Of a stretch of 64,000 nt of DNA, positions 37,284 to 46,774 are shown in pieces. The DNA comes from Vibrio sp. MEBiC08052. GTDB lineage: Bacteria > Pseudomonadota > Gammaproteobacteria > Enterobacterales > Vibrionaceae. Each line of letters opens with the position of its first letter. Position 1 is the stretch's first letter. The notes beneath the pieces are model-generated. The model was not told where the DNA came from. It saw only the letters and a program-made list of their open reading frames with translations, and did not search any database. The translations under genes and the position numbers were made by a program. Location: positions 1,969,527-2,033,526 of the forward strand of contig NZ_KQ947475.1 of the NCBI RefSeq assembly GCF_001506075.1, given 5' to 3'.

Positions 37284-37318
37284 AGGCCGTCATCACTCAA
37301 GATGACGGCTTCGGTTTT
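37284..37318 (+). terminator. Terminator after the small ORF
   Basis: GCCGTCAT-(8-base loop)-ATGACGGC followed by TTCGGTTTTTG. An 8-bp GC-rich stem extended by weaker pairs, with the T run delayed by three bases. Confidence 0.75.
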
Positions 37319-37556
37319 TGTGGTTCTTCCATCGACTCGTTGATCACATTTTCTGTGGAACATTTTCCGACCAATCAAGTCTCATCTAAAAAGACAATTT
37401 CGATATCTACTGATATTTTTCATTCCTATCCAATAAATCACTTGAACCATAATCAGTAAAGCTCATATAATTATTTGAATTTTAGATATTTTCTCTATCC
37501 GGGTGCTCATTATTCGGACAGTTTTGCCAACCACAACGGATCATAGCGACAGAACA

Positions 37557-38723
37557 ATGCTTCGATTAAATGCCGAGGAACGGCCACACTGGCGGGATTT
37601 AGCTAAAAAATTCGGCTTTGGTTTTCATACCGCTTATGGTGAACCCTACTGGGATGAAACGGCTTATTACCAGTTCACACTCAAACAAATCGAAGATGAC
37701 TTAGAAAAACCGACCGAAGCAATCCATCAGATGTGTCTGGAAGTTGTCGATACGGTCGTTGGTAATGAATACTGGCTCCGGAAATTCCAAATCCCGGAAT
37801 CGATGTGGCAAGGCTTGTATGATTCATGGCAGAAACGCGAACCCTCACTGTATTCTCGCGTTGACTTCGCTTACAACGGTACCCAACCTGCCAAGCTGTA
37901 TGAAAATAATGCCGATACCCCGACCAGTCTTTATGAAACGGCATTCTGGCAATGGTTATGGCTGGAAGATATGGTCAATCACGGCAAAATACGCCGCGAT
38001 GCGGATCAATGTAATTTACTGCAAGAACTGTTGATCAGCCGCTTTCAACAATTGGCAACCTATCAGCCCGGTCAAACACTTCATCTATGTTGTTGTAAAG
38101 ACTCCGTCGAGGATCGCGGCACCGTTCAATATTTGGAAGATTGTGCGAAAGAGGCGGGTCTATCAACCGCCTTTGTTTATGTCGAAGATATCGGGCTGAA
38201 CACTCAAGGCCAATTTACCGATTTAACCGATAAACCGATCCATTGGATATTTAAACTTTATCCCTGGGAATTCATGTTTCGCGAAGAATATGCAGCCAAT
38301 ATTCACACGGCTTCGGTCAACTGGTTAGAACCCATGTGGAAGTCAATTATCAGTAACAAAGCGCTGCTACCTTTGCTATGGAAAATGTTTCCGAATCATC
38401 CGAACCTCTTACCGGCCTATTTTGCCGATGACAAAGATCTGGGCACGTTAAAAGATTATGTCATTAAACCCATTTTTGCCCGCGAAGGTGCAAATATTAC
38501 GATTGTTCAAAACGGACGTCAGACACTCAGAACTGAAGGCCCGTATGGTGATGAGGGAGTCATCTATCAGGCATACCATCCGTTACCGAAGTTCGGACAG
38601 CAATATACCTTGGTCGGCAGTTGGCTGGTCAATCAGGAAGCCGCGGGGATTTCTATCCGGGAAGATGTTTCGCGAGTCACACAAGATATGTCGCGTTATG
38701 TACCCCATATCATTATTGACTGA
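37557..38723 (+). CDS. Glutathionylspermidine synthase-like ATP-grasp protein
   Basis: 388 aa, homologous to the synthetase half of glutathionylspermidine synthase and to E. coli YjfC/YgiC. It has the ATP-grasp fold only, without the amidase domain of true GspS. Recognisable parts: RLNAEERPHWRDLAKKFGF at the start, LYENNADTPTSLYETAFWQW (acidic ligand region), HWIFKLYPWEFMFREEY, and the ATP-binding core with SNKALLPLLWKMFPNHPNLL and VIKPIFAREGANI. The ATG at 37557 matches the family N-terminus; GTG at 37503 would add 18 residues. The substrate is unknown; a carboxylate-amine ligation is inferred. First gene of the PspA cassette. Confidence 0.85.
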   Translation: MLRLNAEERPHWRDLAKKFGFGFHTAYGEPYWDETAYYQFTLKQIEDDLEKPTEAIHQMCLEVVDTVVGNEYWLRKFQIPESMWQGLYDSWQKREPSLYSRVDFAYNGTQPAKLYENNADTPTSLYETAFWQWLWLEDMVNHGKIRRDADQCNLLQELLISRFQQLATYQPGQTLHLCCCKDSVEDRGTVQYLEDCAKEAGLSTAFVYVEDIGLNTQGQFTDLTDKPIHWIFKLYPWEFMFREEYAANIHTASVNWLEPMWKSIISNKALLPLLWKMFPNHPNLLPAYFADDKDLGTLKDYVIKPIFAREGANITIVQNGRQTLRTEGPYGDEGVIYQAYHPLPKFGQQYTLVGSWLVNQEAAGISIREDVSRVTQDMSRYVPHIIID

Positions 38724-38925
38724 CACATATAACCGCCAAACTGCGGATATCATGAACCTTTTGACCAATAAAAAATAATGTAGGGGTTGTTGTTTACCTT
38801 TGATAGTGACAAGGTAGCATTCAACCATAGATAACAAGATGAAATGCATCAACACTCCAGTCTTCAGGCTGTCAATCACAGCCTGACTTTTAGTTGATTG
38901 TTCTTTCAGATACAAGGAGAAACCT

Positions 38926-39318
38926 ATGTGGCAAATTCATGAAATGATGCCCATTCTTCAACACAACGACGATTGGCAAGTTCAAACTCAGGGAGATGCT
39001 CTGATTGTAACCAATGCTGACGGAATTCAAGCTTATATTGCAGTTGCAGGTGAACAGATCCTTGCTGAAGTGGTGTTATTTCCAGCCACACATGTCAAAG
39101 ATCAGGCACAACTCAATGCACTGATTCTAAAAACGCACAAGATGTTTCCCCTTTCAACCATTGCGATTAACGAGATCAATCAGGCAGATTATTACGTGGC
39201 TTTCGGTGCATTGTCATCGCAATCCAAAGCAGAAAGCATCCTCATTGAGGTTGAAACCCTGTTTCGTAATGTTGAAGCATTTATCGAGTTGTATCAGGAA
39301 GAGTTAATCACGGAGTAA
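38926..39318 (+). CDS. yjfI: DUF2170 family protein (YjfI-like)
   Basis: 130-aa soluble acidic protein of the DUF2170 family (E. coli YjfI). WQVQTQGDALIVTNADGIQAYI and VLFPATHVKDQAQLNALILKTHK are the recognisable parts. The fold resembles small YbjN/chaperone-like domains, but this is inferred. AAGGAG precedes the ATG. It sits 202 bases after the ATP-grasp gene and immediately before the PspA gene, the same pairing as yjfI-yjfJ in E. coli. The function is unknown; as a cytoplasmic partner encoded beside PspA it may regulate or recruit PspA. Confidence 0.82.
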   Translation: MWQIHEMMPILQHNDDWQVQTQGDALIVTNADGIQAYIAVAGEQILAEVVLFPATHVKDQAQLNALILKTHKMFPLSTIAINEINQADYYVAFGALSSQSKAESILIEVETLFRNVEAFIELYQEELITE

Positions 39319-39322
39319 TATG

Positions 39323-40018
39323 ATGAGTGTCTGGAAAAAATTATTCACCGCGATTAAAGGCGGTGCCAACGAAACCGCAGAAGCGCTTGTCGATCAACAA
39401 GCACTGCGTATTTTGGATCAAGAAATTCGTGAAGCGAAAGCAGAGTTGAAACGTTCAGATGAAGCGCTGGTCAGTATTGTTGCGAAACGTAAGCTGTCCG
39501 AACAAAAAATAGCTTCGTTGGAACAAGGGATCGCGGAGTACGAAGCACATGCCCGTAACGCAATGGAAAAAGGGTCTCAAGAGCTGGCTCTTGAATGTGC
39601 TCAAAAGGTTGCCGATCTCAGAAACGAATCTTCCGTAGAAAATAACTATCTCGGAGAGTTTAAAAAATCTGAGCAAGTCATGCGTACCAATATCACGCAG
39701 GCAAAAAGTAAGCTCCGCCAGTTGGAACAGCAGATTGATGTAGTCAAAGCCAATGAAGCGGTGCAAAAAGCACAGAGTGCGGTTTCAGCGACGAATGTCG
39801 GTGCCAATGCCAAAATGCATACTGCTGTTGAGTCACTGGAGCGAATTAAGAAACGTCAGGCAGAACGCAGTGCTCAATTAGAAGCTGCAGCAGAAATGGC
39901 CGAAGAAAGTAGTGGCCAAAGTCTGGATCGCAAACTGGCAGAAGCCGGCATTACTCCCGGCGGAACAAGTTCAGCCAGTGATGAACTTGAGCGTATCCTC
40001 AAAGGTGGTCAGTCATAA
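39323..40018 (+). CDS. yjfJ: PspA/IM30 family protein (YjfJ-like)
   Basis: An ESCRT-III-like PspA/IM30 family protein of about 231 aa, nearly all helical: a long coiled coil (about 25-145) including EIREAKAELKRSDEAL and ASLEQGIAEYEAHARNAM, and a polar C-terminal region ending in DELERILKGGQS. Such proteins oligomerise on damaged inner membranes. Met at 39320 or 39323 could start; 39323 has better spacing to CGGAG. It begins a few bases after the DUF2170 stop, so they are translationally coupled. It is the YjfJ branch, not PspA of the pspF-pspABC operon (no PspB, PspC or PspF here). Confidence 0.88.
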   Translation: MSVWKKLFTAIKGGANETAEALVDQQALRILDQEIREAKAELKRSDEALVSIVAKRKLSEQKIASLEQGIAEYEAHARNAMEKGSQELALECAQKVADLRNESSVENNYLGEFKKSEQVMRTNITQAKSKLRQLEQQIDVVKANEAVQKAQSAVSATNVGANAKMHTAVESLERIKKRQAERSAQLEAAAEMAEESSGQSLDRKLAEAGITPGGTSSASDELERILKGGQS

Positions 40019-40101
40019 GGTCACGCTTTTAACAGGTTGGCAGTTGTGTTGAACAACTGCCACATGCAAAGTGATCCTCATTGCAACAGAACTAAACGAT
40101 T

Positions 40102-41130
40102 ATGCCTATCTTTATTCAATTAAGACGTTGGATATATACACAAATAAACCAGATGAGCGAGAAGAATATTATTCTCGCATTTGGTGGTTATCTGCTGATT
40201 AGCTGGCTAGGACTGAATGCTATAGGCGAGACAGCAATTACCCAATCATTTACCGATTTCGTCTACTACCTCGTAGTGACTTCTTCAACGGTCGGTTATG
40301 GTGATTTTTCACCAGCGACCGATGCGGGTAAATGGTTTGTCGCATTGTTTATCATTCCGGTCGGACTGGGGATTTTTGCCCTGACGCTCGGCCGTATCGC
40401 CACGCTGTTCATCCTGTACTGGAAACGTAGTTTACTTGGCAAACGGAAAATTAAAGTGAATGACCATATTTTAGTATTGGGCTGGAACGAACAACGCACC
40501 CTTCACCTGCTCAATATGCTACAACACGAACAAGATACACCACGTCCGATTGTGCTGTGTGTCCGCCCGGAAATCGAAAATCCTCGTCCCGGAGAAATAG
40601 AATTCGTCCGCGTGACCAGCTTCACCGATCAGGCCGGTATGAACCGAGCTGGTGTTCAAAATGCAAGCTGTATCATCATTGATAATCCTGAAGATGATAT
40701 TACCCTCTCTGCCGCTTTATTCTGTTCAGGCCAAAATCCGAATGCTCATATTCTGGCTTATTTTAATGATGAAGGGCTCAGCATTCTCCTGAAACACCAC
40801 TGTCCGAATGTCGAATGCATTCCTTCCGTTTCTGTCGAAATGCTCGCGAAAGCAGCAGTTGACCCGGGGTCAAGTACACTTCACCATGAATTGCTCAGTT
40901 CAGAGAAGGGAATGACCCAATATTCAGTCATCTATCCGACCGGACAGGGCCAAACATCGCTTGAAGCATTATTCCTGCAATTCAAGCAGCAATATGAGGC
41001 TATTCTGATTGCGGTAGATCGTGGACAAGGGATTGAACTCAACCCACCACTGAATACGTCGATAACCGGTGGTGACAAACTATTTTATATCGCTGAAAAA
41101 CGCATTCATCAATTTCGGTGGTCTGTGTAA
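40102..41130 (+). CDS. Two-TM potassium channel with RCK-like domain
   Basis: 342 aa. TM1 is at about 22-42, the pore helix and selectivity filter TVGYGD are at residues 63-68, and TM2 is at about 77-107; this is a classic 2TM K+ channel. A cytoplasmic TrkA-N/RCK-like domain begins at about 120 (HILVLGWNEQRTLHLLNML), followed by an RCK-C-like region (about 270-342). The first nucleotide-binding glycine motif is degenerate (LGWNEQ instead of GxGxxG), so it may not bind NAD normally. It lies 83 bases after the PspA gene in the same direction; the E. coli yjf cluster lacks such a channel. It probably lets K+ flow respond to membrane damage (inference). Confidence 0.85.
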   Translation: MPIFIQLRRWIYTQINQMSEKNIILAFGGYLLISWLGLNAIGETAITQSFTDFVYYLVVTSSTVGYGDFSPATDAGKWFVALFIIPVGLGIFALTLGRIATLFILYWKRSLLGKRKIKVNDHILVLGWNEQRTLHLLNMLQHEQDTPRPIVLCVRPEIENPRPGEIEFVRVTSFTDQAGMNRAGVQNASCIIIDNPEDDITLSAALFCSGQNPNAHILAYFNDEGLSILLKHHCPNVECIPSVSVEMLAKAAVDPGSSTLHHELLSSEKGMTQYSVIYPTGQGQTSLEALFLQFKQQYEAILIAVDRGQGIELNPPLNTSITGGDKLFYIAEKRIHQFRWSV

Positions 41131-41191
41131 CGTCGCTTAAATAAGCGATCGTTATTCAGCTCGTCGTCATGACTTTAACCAAGGTGATACC

Positions 41192-41830
41192 ATGTTTAGC
41201 TGGCTGAAGAACAAAGTAACCGATTCACAAACATCTGAGCCGACAGCGCCTGAAGTGCTCGGTTTCCGTCTGGGAGGTGCCTTTGAGTTTGATGCGCTCA
41301 AACTTAAATTAATCGAACCGGAACTGATTATCGAAGGTGTCTCATCCACACAACTGATTCAGGCTGTGGGAGAGATCCAACTGGACGCACAAACCCGCTT
41401 ACTGCGTTTTTACACCGATGACGACGGTTATGTACAGGTCTTACAAGAAGGGACGCAAGACGCGGATGTCCGTGAAGTCAAAATGTTTTATTACTATGAC
41501 ACGTCACCGATCGACACCGAGAATCAATGGCAAACGCTTCTTGAAAGTGGCATCGTCAAAACAGACTGGTCATTGGAAGATCATCAATTTCAAAAAGCCT
41601 GGGACAATATCGTGCCCGTCGCAATGACAGAAAAAACCTGGCACAAAGACGGTTCGATCACAGAGACCGATCAGTTCGTCATGGTTTACGAACGAGAAAC
41701 TGAGTCTGGTTATTTTGAAGGCCTGATGGTGGCTGGAGAAGAAGTGATCAATCAGTACAACGCTGAACACTGTCTGGTATTAAGTACCTATTTTGAACTC
41801 ACCCCGACCGATTTTAAAATCATTGGATAA
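41192..41830 (+). CDS. yjfK: DUF2491 family protein (YjfK-like)
   Basis: 212-aa soluble acidic protein matching DUF2491 (E. coli YjfK). It opens MFSWLKNKVTDSQTSEP, then PEVLGFRLGGAFEFDALKL, with DDDGYVQVLQEG and REVKMFYYYDT in the middle. There is no signal peptide or membrane helix. The function is unknown. The N-terminal phenylalanine/tryptophan-rich helix could associate with membrane, which is speculation. It lies 61 bases after the channel gene and 24 bases before the DUF350 gene. Confidence 0.83.
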   Translation: MFSWLKNKVTDSQTSEPTAPEVLGFRLGGAFEFDALKLKLIEPELIIEGVSSTQLIQAVGEIQLDAQTRLLRFYTDDDGYVQVLQEGTQDADVREVKMFYYYDTSPIDTENQWQTLLESGIVKTDWSLEDHQFQKAWDNIVPVAMTEKTWHKDGSITETDQFVMVYERETESGYFEGLMVAGEEVINQYNAEHCLVLSTYFELTPTDFKIIG

Positions 41831-41854
41831 TCATTGCTGTATTAGGAAATATTT

Positions 41855-42271
41855 ATGGAACTTATACGTCATTCACTCCTTGGACTAGGTAATTTTTCAC
41901 TTTACTTTGTGATATCGCTGGTCTTTCTGATTCTGTTTAAGCTGATCTATGTGCGAATCACCCCTTATGATGAGTGGAAACTGGTCAAAGATGATAAAAA
42001 TACCGCTGCCGGAATTGCCTTATCCGGTTCGATGATCGGCTTTTCTCTGGCGCTCGCCGGTGCTGCCAGCAACTCGGTAAACCTCGTTGACTTTTGTGTC
42101 TGGAGTTTGGTCGCACTGATTGCCCAAGTTGTCGCTTTTCTGGTGGTTCGCTTTGGCTTTATGCCAAAACTCGCAGAACGGATCGAAGCCGGAGAAATCC
42201 CCGCGGCCATTCTGATGGCGGCGATGTCTGTCTCTGTCGGTCTGTTAAATGCGGCCTGTATGACCTACTAG
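41855..42271 (+). CDS. yjfL: DUF350 membrane protein (YjfL-like)
   Basis: 138-aa inner-membrane protein with four hydrophobic helices (about 12-33, 48-70, 76-98, 112-136), the duplicated DUF350 arrangement. NTAAGIALSGSMIGFSLALA and IPAAILMAAMSVSVGLLNA are the two conserved small-residue-rich helices. The family is repeatedly linked in genomes with GspS-like ATP-grasp and PspA genes. Function unknown; it is the likely membrane anchor of the cassette (inference). The DUF1190 gene follows after 7 bases. Confidence 0.86.
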   Translation: MELIRHSLLGLGNFSLYFVISLVFLILFKLIYVRITPYDEWKLVKDDKNTAAGIALSGSMIGFSLALAGAASNSVNLVDFCVWSLVALIAQVVAFLVVRFGFMPKLAERIEAGEIPAAILMAAMSVSVGLLNAACMTY

Positions 42272-42278
42272 GAGCCGG

Positions 42279-42917
42279 ATGATGAAGAGAAGTAAACAAG
42301 TCGTTCTGGCACACATGAAGAAAGATTGGCGTTGTGCCGCTTATGCCCCGATTACCGTTGCAATTGCCGGCCTTGCACTGTCCGGCTGTGGTGACAGCGG
42401 TAAGGATGCCGTCATTTATAAAGGTGTTGATGATTGTATCAACGACAACCCAAGCTATACCACGGAATGTAAGGCAGCCTACCAGAATGCTGTGACAGAA
42501 TCAGCACGGACAGCTCCACGCTACAATTCACTCAATGACTGTATTGCCGATTTCGGTGTCGATATGTGTCGCTCGGATCCGAATAATCACAGTTGGTTTA
42601 TGCCCGCCATGGCTGGGTTCATGTTTGCCAGAATGTTAGACGGTCCCCGGTCTTATTATTCACAACCGATGTTCTATTCTAATTACCCTAACAGTCCTTA
42701 TTACCATCAGTGGCGCAGTGCAAGCGGGAATCGTTACGGTAGTTCAAGTTATAGAACGAATCCGGTTAAAATTCATCGCGATCAAATGAAACCCAAACCA
42801 ACCGTGACCCGGACAATCTCCCGCGGTGGTTTTGGCTCGACATCATCGGCGAAATCAAGCTGGGGTAGTTCATCAAGCCGCAGCTTCGGTTCTTCCAGCC
42901 GCAGCTGGGGAGGCTAA
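42279..42917 (+). CDS. yjfM: DUF1190 lipoprotein (YjfM-like)
   Basis: 212 aa. A hydrophobic segment (about 24-36) ends at the lipobox LALSGC, suggesting a lipoprotein even though the N-region before it is unusually long (23 residues, basic). Then come two cysteine-paired repeats: DDCINDNPSYTTEC and NDCIADFGVDMC. The middle is Tyr/Pro-rich (YYSQPMFYSNYPNSPYYHQW) and the last 50 residues are Ser/Gly/Arg low-complexity with SSSRSFGSSSRSWGG. This matches DUF1190/YjfM and related YgiB proteins. It is the last gene of the cassette, ahead of a 16-bp terminator stem. Function unknown; exposed on the envelope. Confidence 0.84.
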   Translation: MMKRSKQVVLAHMKKDWRCAAYAPITVAIAGLALSGCGDSGKDAVIYKGVDDCINDNPSYTTECKAAYQNAVTESARTAPRYNSLNDCIADFGVDMCRSDPNNHSWFMPAMAGFMFARMLDGPRSYYSQPMFYSNYPNSPYYHQWRSASGNRYGSSSYRTNPVKIHRDQMKPKPTVTRTISRGGFGSTSSAKSSWGSSSSRSFGSSSRSWGG

Positions 42918-42972
42918 CAAAGCGGTGGTTCAACGTGAGGAGAGAGTACAATCTCCTCCGTAATCCACACTC

Positions 42973-43007
42973 AATAAAAATGCCGAGAAAATCTCGGCAT
43001 TTTTATT
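42973..43007. terminator. Bidirectional terminator between yjfM and bioD
   Basis: A perfect 16-bp stem AATAAAAATGCCGAGA and its complement with a 3-base loop; the A/T ends serve as T runs on both strands. Confidence 0.93.
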
Positions 43008-43031
43008 GTCATTGAGTCGTGATGAATCGAT

Positions 43032-43712
43032 TTAAACCAGTAGTGGCTCTACATCAATAAATCGTCCCAATTCCTGGCGTTTCGCACTGGGTACATAAGG
43101 AATTTCGCCCAGCTTCGGTGCATTCATTTTCTGTTCCAGCATTTCAATAATATCGGCATAATGTTCAGTCCCCGGATTGATACGATTTGCGACCCATCCG
43201 ATGATCTCCAAACCATCCGCCCGAATGCTTTCAGCGGTCAGCATAGCATGATTCAGACATCCCAGTTGGATACCGACGACCAATACCACCGGCACCTGTT
43301 CCTGTTTCACCCAGTCAGACAGAAACTCGGTATCCGACACCGGCACACGCCAGCCGCCTGCGCCTTCAATCAAAACAATATCTGTATTGGCTTTATGCTG
43401 CGCTAACTTGTCACTTAATACCGAAAAGTCGATCGCAACACCCGCATGTTTCGCTGCAATATGTGGTGACGTCGGCAATTCCAGTGCATAAGGATTAATA
43501 TTGTCATAATCACTCTGACAGGTAGAAACCTTAATGAGATGTAAAGCATCGGAATTGCGAAAACCGGATTCAGTTTTCTCACATCCTGACGCCACGGGTT
43601 TATAACCTATCGTTTTCAAATCCTTGGCAGCAAGTGCCTGTAAGATCGCTTTTGATGCGACCGTTTTACCGACATCCGTATCTGTACCTGCAATAAATAG
43701 TGCGTCGATCAT
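43032..43712 (-). CDS. bioD: Dethiobiotin synthetase BioD
   Basis: ATP-dependent carboxylation of 7,8-diaminopelargonate to dethiobiotin. The P-loop GTDTDVGKT is at about 8-16 after the start MIDALFIAG, and [11 protein letters not shown] is the second conserved motif. The ATG at 43712 overlaps the bioC stop by four bases (ATGA), which fixes the start and gives 226 aa. Last gene of bioBFCD. Confidence 0.95.
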   Translation of the reverse strand: MIDALFIAGTDTDVGKTVASKAILQALAAKDLKTIGYKPVASGCEKTESGFRNSDALHLIKVSTCQSDYDNINPYALELPTSPHIAAKHAGVAIDFSVLSDKLAQHKANTDIVLIEGAGGWRVPVSDTEFLSDWVKQEQVPVVLVVGIQLGCLNHAMLTAESIRADGLEIIGWVANRINPGTEHYADIIEMLEQKMNAPKLGEIPYVPSAKRQELGRFIDVEPLLV

Positions 43713-44521
43713 TGCTGAATAACCCCAAAACAAACCTGATAAGTAGCAGGAAGTAGCCCTTCTTGGTTGGCAAATGTTTGATATGCCGCCTCAACCTGAA
43801 CAAGCACCCGGTGACTGATTAGCCGATTCGTCCGCTCGTCAATATGTGTTGCACCAATGCCTTTTAGATCTTTCATTAGATGCATTGCTGAGTCGTACCA
43901 AAGCCCGAACGAACATAAGTCTATCTGATACGGTGTGCAGCCAGCTTGCGCTAACGCAATTTTTACCGCATTCCCAGAGATAAAGCGGTTCACATGTTGG
44001 GCTGAATCAACTTTCGCCCAGGCCTGTTCCAGTTCGATCAGAGAGCCTGCAACTAAAATAGAGAAGCAGCCCTTTCCTGCGGGTTTGAGAACCCGTTTGA
44101 TTTCCCGGAATGAGACCGACAACGACTCACACCATTGCAATGCTAAACTAGAGAACACAAAATCAACACTGTGATCGGCCAAGGGTAAAGCCTCAGCATC
44201 ACAGTGACAGTATTCAAATCCGGACGTACCGCAACGCTGTCTGGCCTGCTCCAGCATACTCTGCGACAAATCGGCACAAATCACCTCAGCGCCACGCTGA
44301 CGCATTTGTTCCGAAAAGAACCCCGTTCCACAGCCAAGATCCAAAACAACACAGCCGTGTAAATCCGGCGGTAGCTCATTGAGGAGTTGCTGTCCGACTT
44401 CACGCTGAAAAGCCGCATGGCGATCATAGCTTTGCGCTGCTTTACCAAATGCTGCAGCAATACGCGCTTTTCTCTGGGAAACGGACGATGATAAGGGTTG
44501 CTGGATCATCTCAATATTCAC
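43709..44521 (-). CDS. bioC: Malonyl-ACP O-methyltransferase BioC
   Basis: SAM-dependent methyltransferase that disguises malonyl-ACP as a methyl ester so fatty acid synthesis can make the pimeloyl chain. SAM motif [17 protein letters not shown], then [13 protein letters not shown] and [16 protein letters not shown], are typical. A GTG at 44521 preceded at good spacing by GGAGGT within the bioF 3' end is the likely start (270 aa); the ATG at 44509 is the alternative. The partner carboxylesterase BioH is not in this operon. Confidence 0.93.
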   Translation of the reverse strand: MNIEMIQQPLSSSVSQRKARIAAAFGKAAQSYDRHAAFQREVGQQLLNELPPDLHGCVVLDLGCGTGFFSEQMRQRGAEVICADLSQSMLEQARQRCGTSGFEYCHCDAEALPLADHSVDFVFSSLALQWCESLSVSFREIKRVLKPAGKGCFSILVAGSLIELEQAWAKVDSAQHVNRFISGNAVKIALAQAGCTPYQIDLCSFGLWYDSAMHLMKDLKGIGATHIDERTNRLISHRVLVQVEAAYQTFANQEGLLPATYQVCFGVIQQ

Positions 44522-45671
44522 CGATAACCTCCATAACTTGCTGCAATGTCATTGCCAGTTGACGAACCTGAGCCTCACTATGCCCGGCTGTCAGGGTAAC
44601 TCTTAATCTTGCTGTGCCTTCCGGCACCGTTGGCGGACGAATCGCACTCACCCAAATTCCCCGTTCCCGCAAAGCTGTCGCAAACCGTAAAGTACGTTCG
44701 CTACTGCCAATAATCAGCGGCTGAATCGGAGTTTGTGACAGCGACGCAGCCGCAACCCAAGGGAGATGAGTATGATATATCTCCTGAAGTTGCCGGAGTT
44801 TGTCACGCCGCCACTGCTCCCGCTGAATCATTTCAATTGCCCGGCTCAGCGCATAAGCTTGTGCTGGTGGGATTGCTGTCGAATAGACATGATGTCTGGC
44901 AAACTGGGTGAGATAATCACCGGTGTCCCGATCACACAACACCGCTGCGCCTGAGAGGCCGAATGCTTTACCGAATGTCACCACCAACAGATCAGGGTGG
45001 ATTCCTGCGGCAGCACAACTGCCCATACCATTTTCTCCCAGCACCCCGATACCATGGGCATCATCAACCATTAATATCGCCCGATGCTGCACGCAAGCAC
45101 TCAATTCAGTTAATGGTGCACAATCGCCATCCATACTGAACACCCCCTCGGTGACCACGACATTGGTTTGATCGGTGGAAAGCAATGTCGATAGATGGTC
45201 CACATCATTGTGGCGAAAGCGCTTCATCGTGGCTGTCGAAAGTGTTCCGGCTTCCATCAGAGACGCGTGGTTCAACCGATCCTGAAGCAGTAAGTCACCC
45301 CGTTGTAATAAGGTAAACAAAACCGCTTGATTGGCGCTAAACCCTGAATTAAACAGAATCGCCCGTTCATATCCCAGCCATTCGCACAACATCGCTTCGA
45401 GCGTTTGGTGCGTCTGGTGAAATCCCGTCACTAACGGTGAGGCACCACTGCCACACCCGTAACGACTGAGACCTTCCTGCCATGCAGCAATCAAGGCCGG
45501 GTCGGTGGCAAGTCCAAGGTAATCATTACTGGAAAAATTAAGATATTCATGTCCCTGATGAACAAACTGTGCCCCATTCTGGCGTGTAAGAGGTACCAGC
45601 TCCCGCGTCAATCCTCGCGAAGCGCGCTCAGCTAATGCGCTCTTCAGCCGTTGTTTAAATGCCGGCTTCAT
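44511..45671 (-). CDS. bioF: 8-amino-7-oxononanoate synthase BioF
   Basis: PLP-dependent condensation of pimeloyl-ACP with alanine. The ATG at 45671 gives the family start [25 protein letters not shown] region (386 aa); longer in-frame extensions run inside bio[46 protein letters not shown] and the PLP-lysine motif [12 protein letters not shown] are present. The start overlaps the end of bioB by 17 bases, suggesting translational coupling. Confidence 0.95.
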   Translation of the reverse strand: MKPAFKQRLKSALAERASRGLTRELVPLTRQNGAQFVHQGHEYLNFSSNDYLGLATDPALIAAWQEGLSRYGCGSGASPLVTGFHQTHQTLEAMLCEWLGYERAILFNSGFSANQAVLFTLLQRGDLLLQDRLNHASLMEAGTLSTATMKRFRHNDVDHLSTLLSTDQTNVVVTEGVFSMDGDCAPLTELSACVQHRAILMVDDAHGIGVLGENGMGSCAAAGIHPDLLVVTFGKAFGLSGAAVLCDRDTGDYLTQFARHHVYSTAIPPAQAYALSRAIEMIQREQWRRDKLRQLQEIYHTHLPWVAAASLSQTPIQPLIIGSSERTLRFATALRERGIWVSAIRPPTVPEGTARLRVTLTAGHSEAQVRQLAMTLQQVMEVIGEY

Positions 45672-46707
45672 AGAACAGATCATCTTTCCCGGGACGCGCC
45701 GCGACACGTTCGACGACTCGATCAAGTAACTCGTTTTCCTGAATTTCGTCCGGTTTCTGTACCACTTGCTGACGATTAATCCCCAGTTTACGGAACAGTT
45801 GCATGTCGCTGTCTTCCGCCGGATTCGGTGTCGTCAGTAATTTACAGCCATAGAAAATAGAATTCGCGCCCGCCATAAAACAGAGTGTCTGCATTTGCTC
45901 GTTCATTTGCTCCCGTCCGGCAGATAAGCGAACCGCAGACTGAGGCATCATAATACGTGCGACAGCAATCAGCCGAATAAAATCAAATGGATCCACATCC
46001 TCAGCGGATTCCAGCGGCGTCCCTTTAACTTTCACCAACATATTGATCGGCACGCTCTCCGGTTGGGTCGGCAGGTTTGCCAGTTCAACCAGCAGTCCGG
46101 CGCGGTCATCAGTGCTTTCGCCCATCCCGATAATGCCACCGGAGCAGATCTTCATCCCCGCATCCCGGACATGTGCCAGAGTATCAAGACGATCCTGATA
46201 AGTTCGGGTAGTAATGATATTGCCGTAAAATTCAGGGGAAGTATCAAGATTGTGGTTATAGTAATCCAATCCGGCATGAGCCAGTTCCTGAGCTTGCTCA
46301 GCAGTGAGCATCCCCAGAGTCATACAGGTTTCCAGCCCCATATCTTTCACTCCGGAAATCATCTCTTTTAACAGCGGCATATCACGCGCTTTCGGGTTCT
46401 TCCATGCCGCTCCCATACAAAAACGAGTCGAACCGGACGCCTTTGCTTTCTGGGCGGCATCCAACACTCGCTCAACCTCCATCAGACGTTCTTTATCAAC
46501 ATCGGTGCGATAATGAGCACTTTGCGGACAATATTTACAATCCTCAGGACATGCACCGGTTTTAATCGATAGCAATGTGCTGACCTGAACATAGTTATGC
46601 GGTTGGTACTGACGATGTACTTGCTGGGCTTCAAACAATAAATCCATGAAAGGTTTATTGAGCAAAGATTGCACTTCTGCAACCGTCCAATCATGACGAA
46701 CTTCCAC
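45655..46707 (-). CDS. bioB: Biotin synthase BioB
   Basis: Radical-SAM enzyme inserting sulfur into dethiobiotin. The [4Fe-4S] motif is Cys53, Cys57 and Cys60 in CPEDCKYC; the auxiliary [2Fe-2S] ligands lie in the CMGAAW (FCMGAAWKN), ETCMTLGML and RLSAGREQM segments. 350 aa. First gene of bioBFCD, transcribed away from bioA from a promoter that overlaps a BirA operator. Confidence 0.97.
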   Translation of the reverse strand: MEVRHDWTVAEVQSLLNKPFMDLLFEAQQVHRQYQPHNYVQVSTLLSIKTGACPEDCKYCPQSAHYRTDVDKERLMEVERVLDAAQKAKASGSTRFCMGAAWKNPKARDMPLLKEMISGVKDMGLETCMTLGMLTAEQAQELAHAGLDYYNHNLDTSPEFYGNIITTRTYQDRLDTLAHVRDAGMKICSGGIIGMGESTDDRAGLLVELANLPTQPESVPINMLVKVKGTPLESAEDVDPFDFIRLIAVARIMMPQSAVRLSAGREQMNEQMQTLCFMAGANSIFYGCKLLTTPNPAEDSDMQLFRKLGINRQQVVQKPDEIQENELLDRVVERVAARPGKDDLFYEAGI

Positions 46708-46740
46708 GTGTATTCCTTCTTCTTATCAGAGAGACTTTTG

Positions 46741-46769
46741 TTGGCTAGTCTAAACAGAAGCGCTACACT
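46741..46769 (+). promoter_or_regulatory. Promoter of bioA
   Basis: TTGGCT (46741-46746), 17 bases, TACACT (46764-46769), on the plus strand. It faces the bioB promoter and abuts the BirA operator, which would cover the transcription start. Confidence 0.6.
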
Positions 46770-46774
46770 GTCAA
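46747..46774 (-). promoter_or_regulatory. Promoter of bioB
   Basis: Minus strand: consensus TTGACA (46774-46769), 16 bases, TAGACT (46752-46747). The -35 lies inside the left half of the BirA operator, so repressor binding should block it. Confidence 0.7.
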
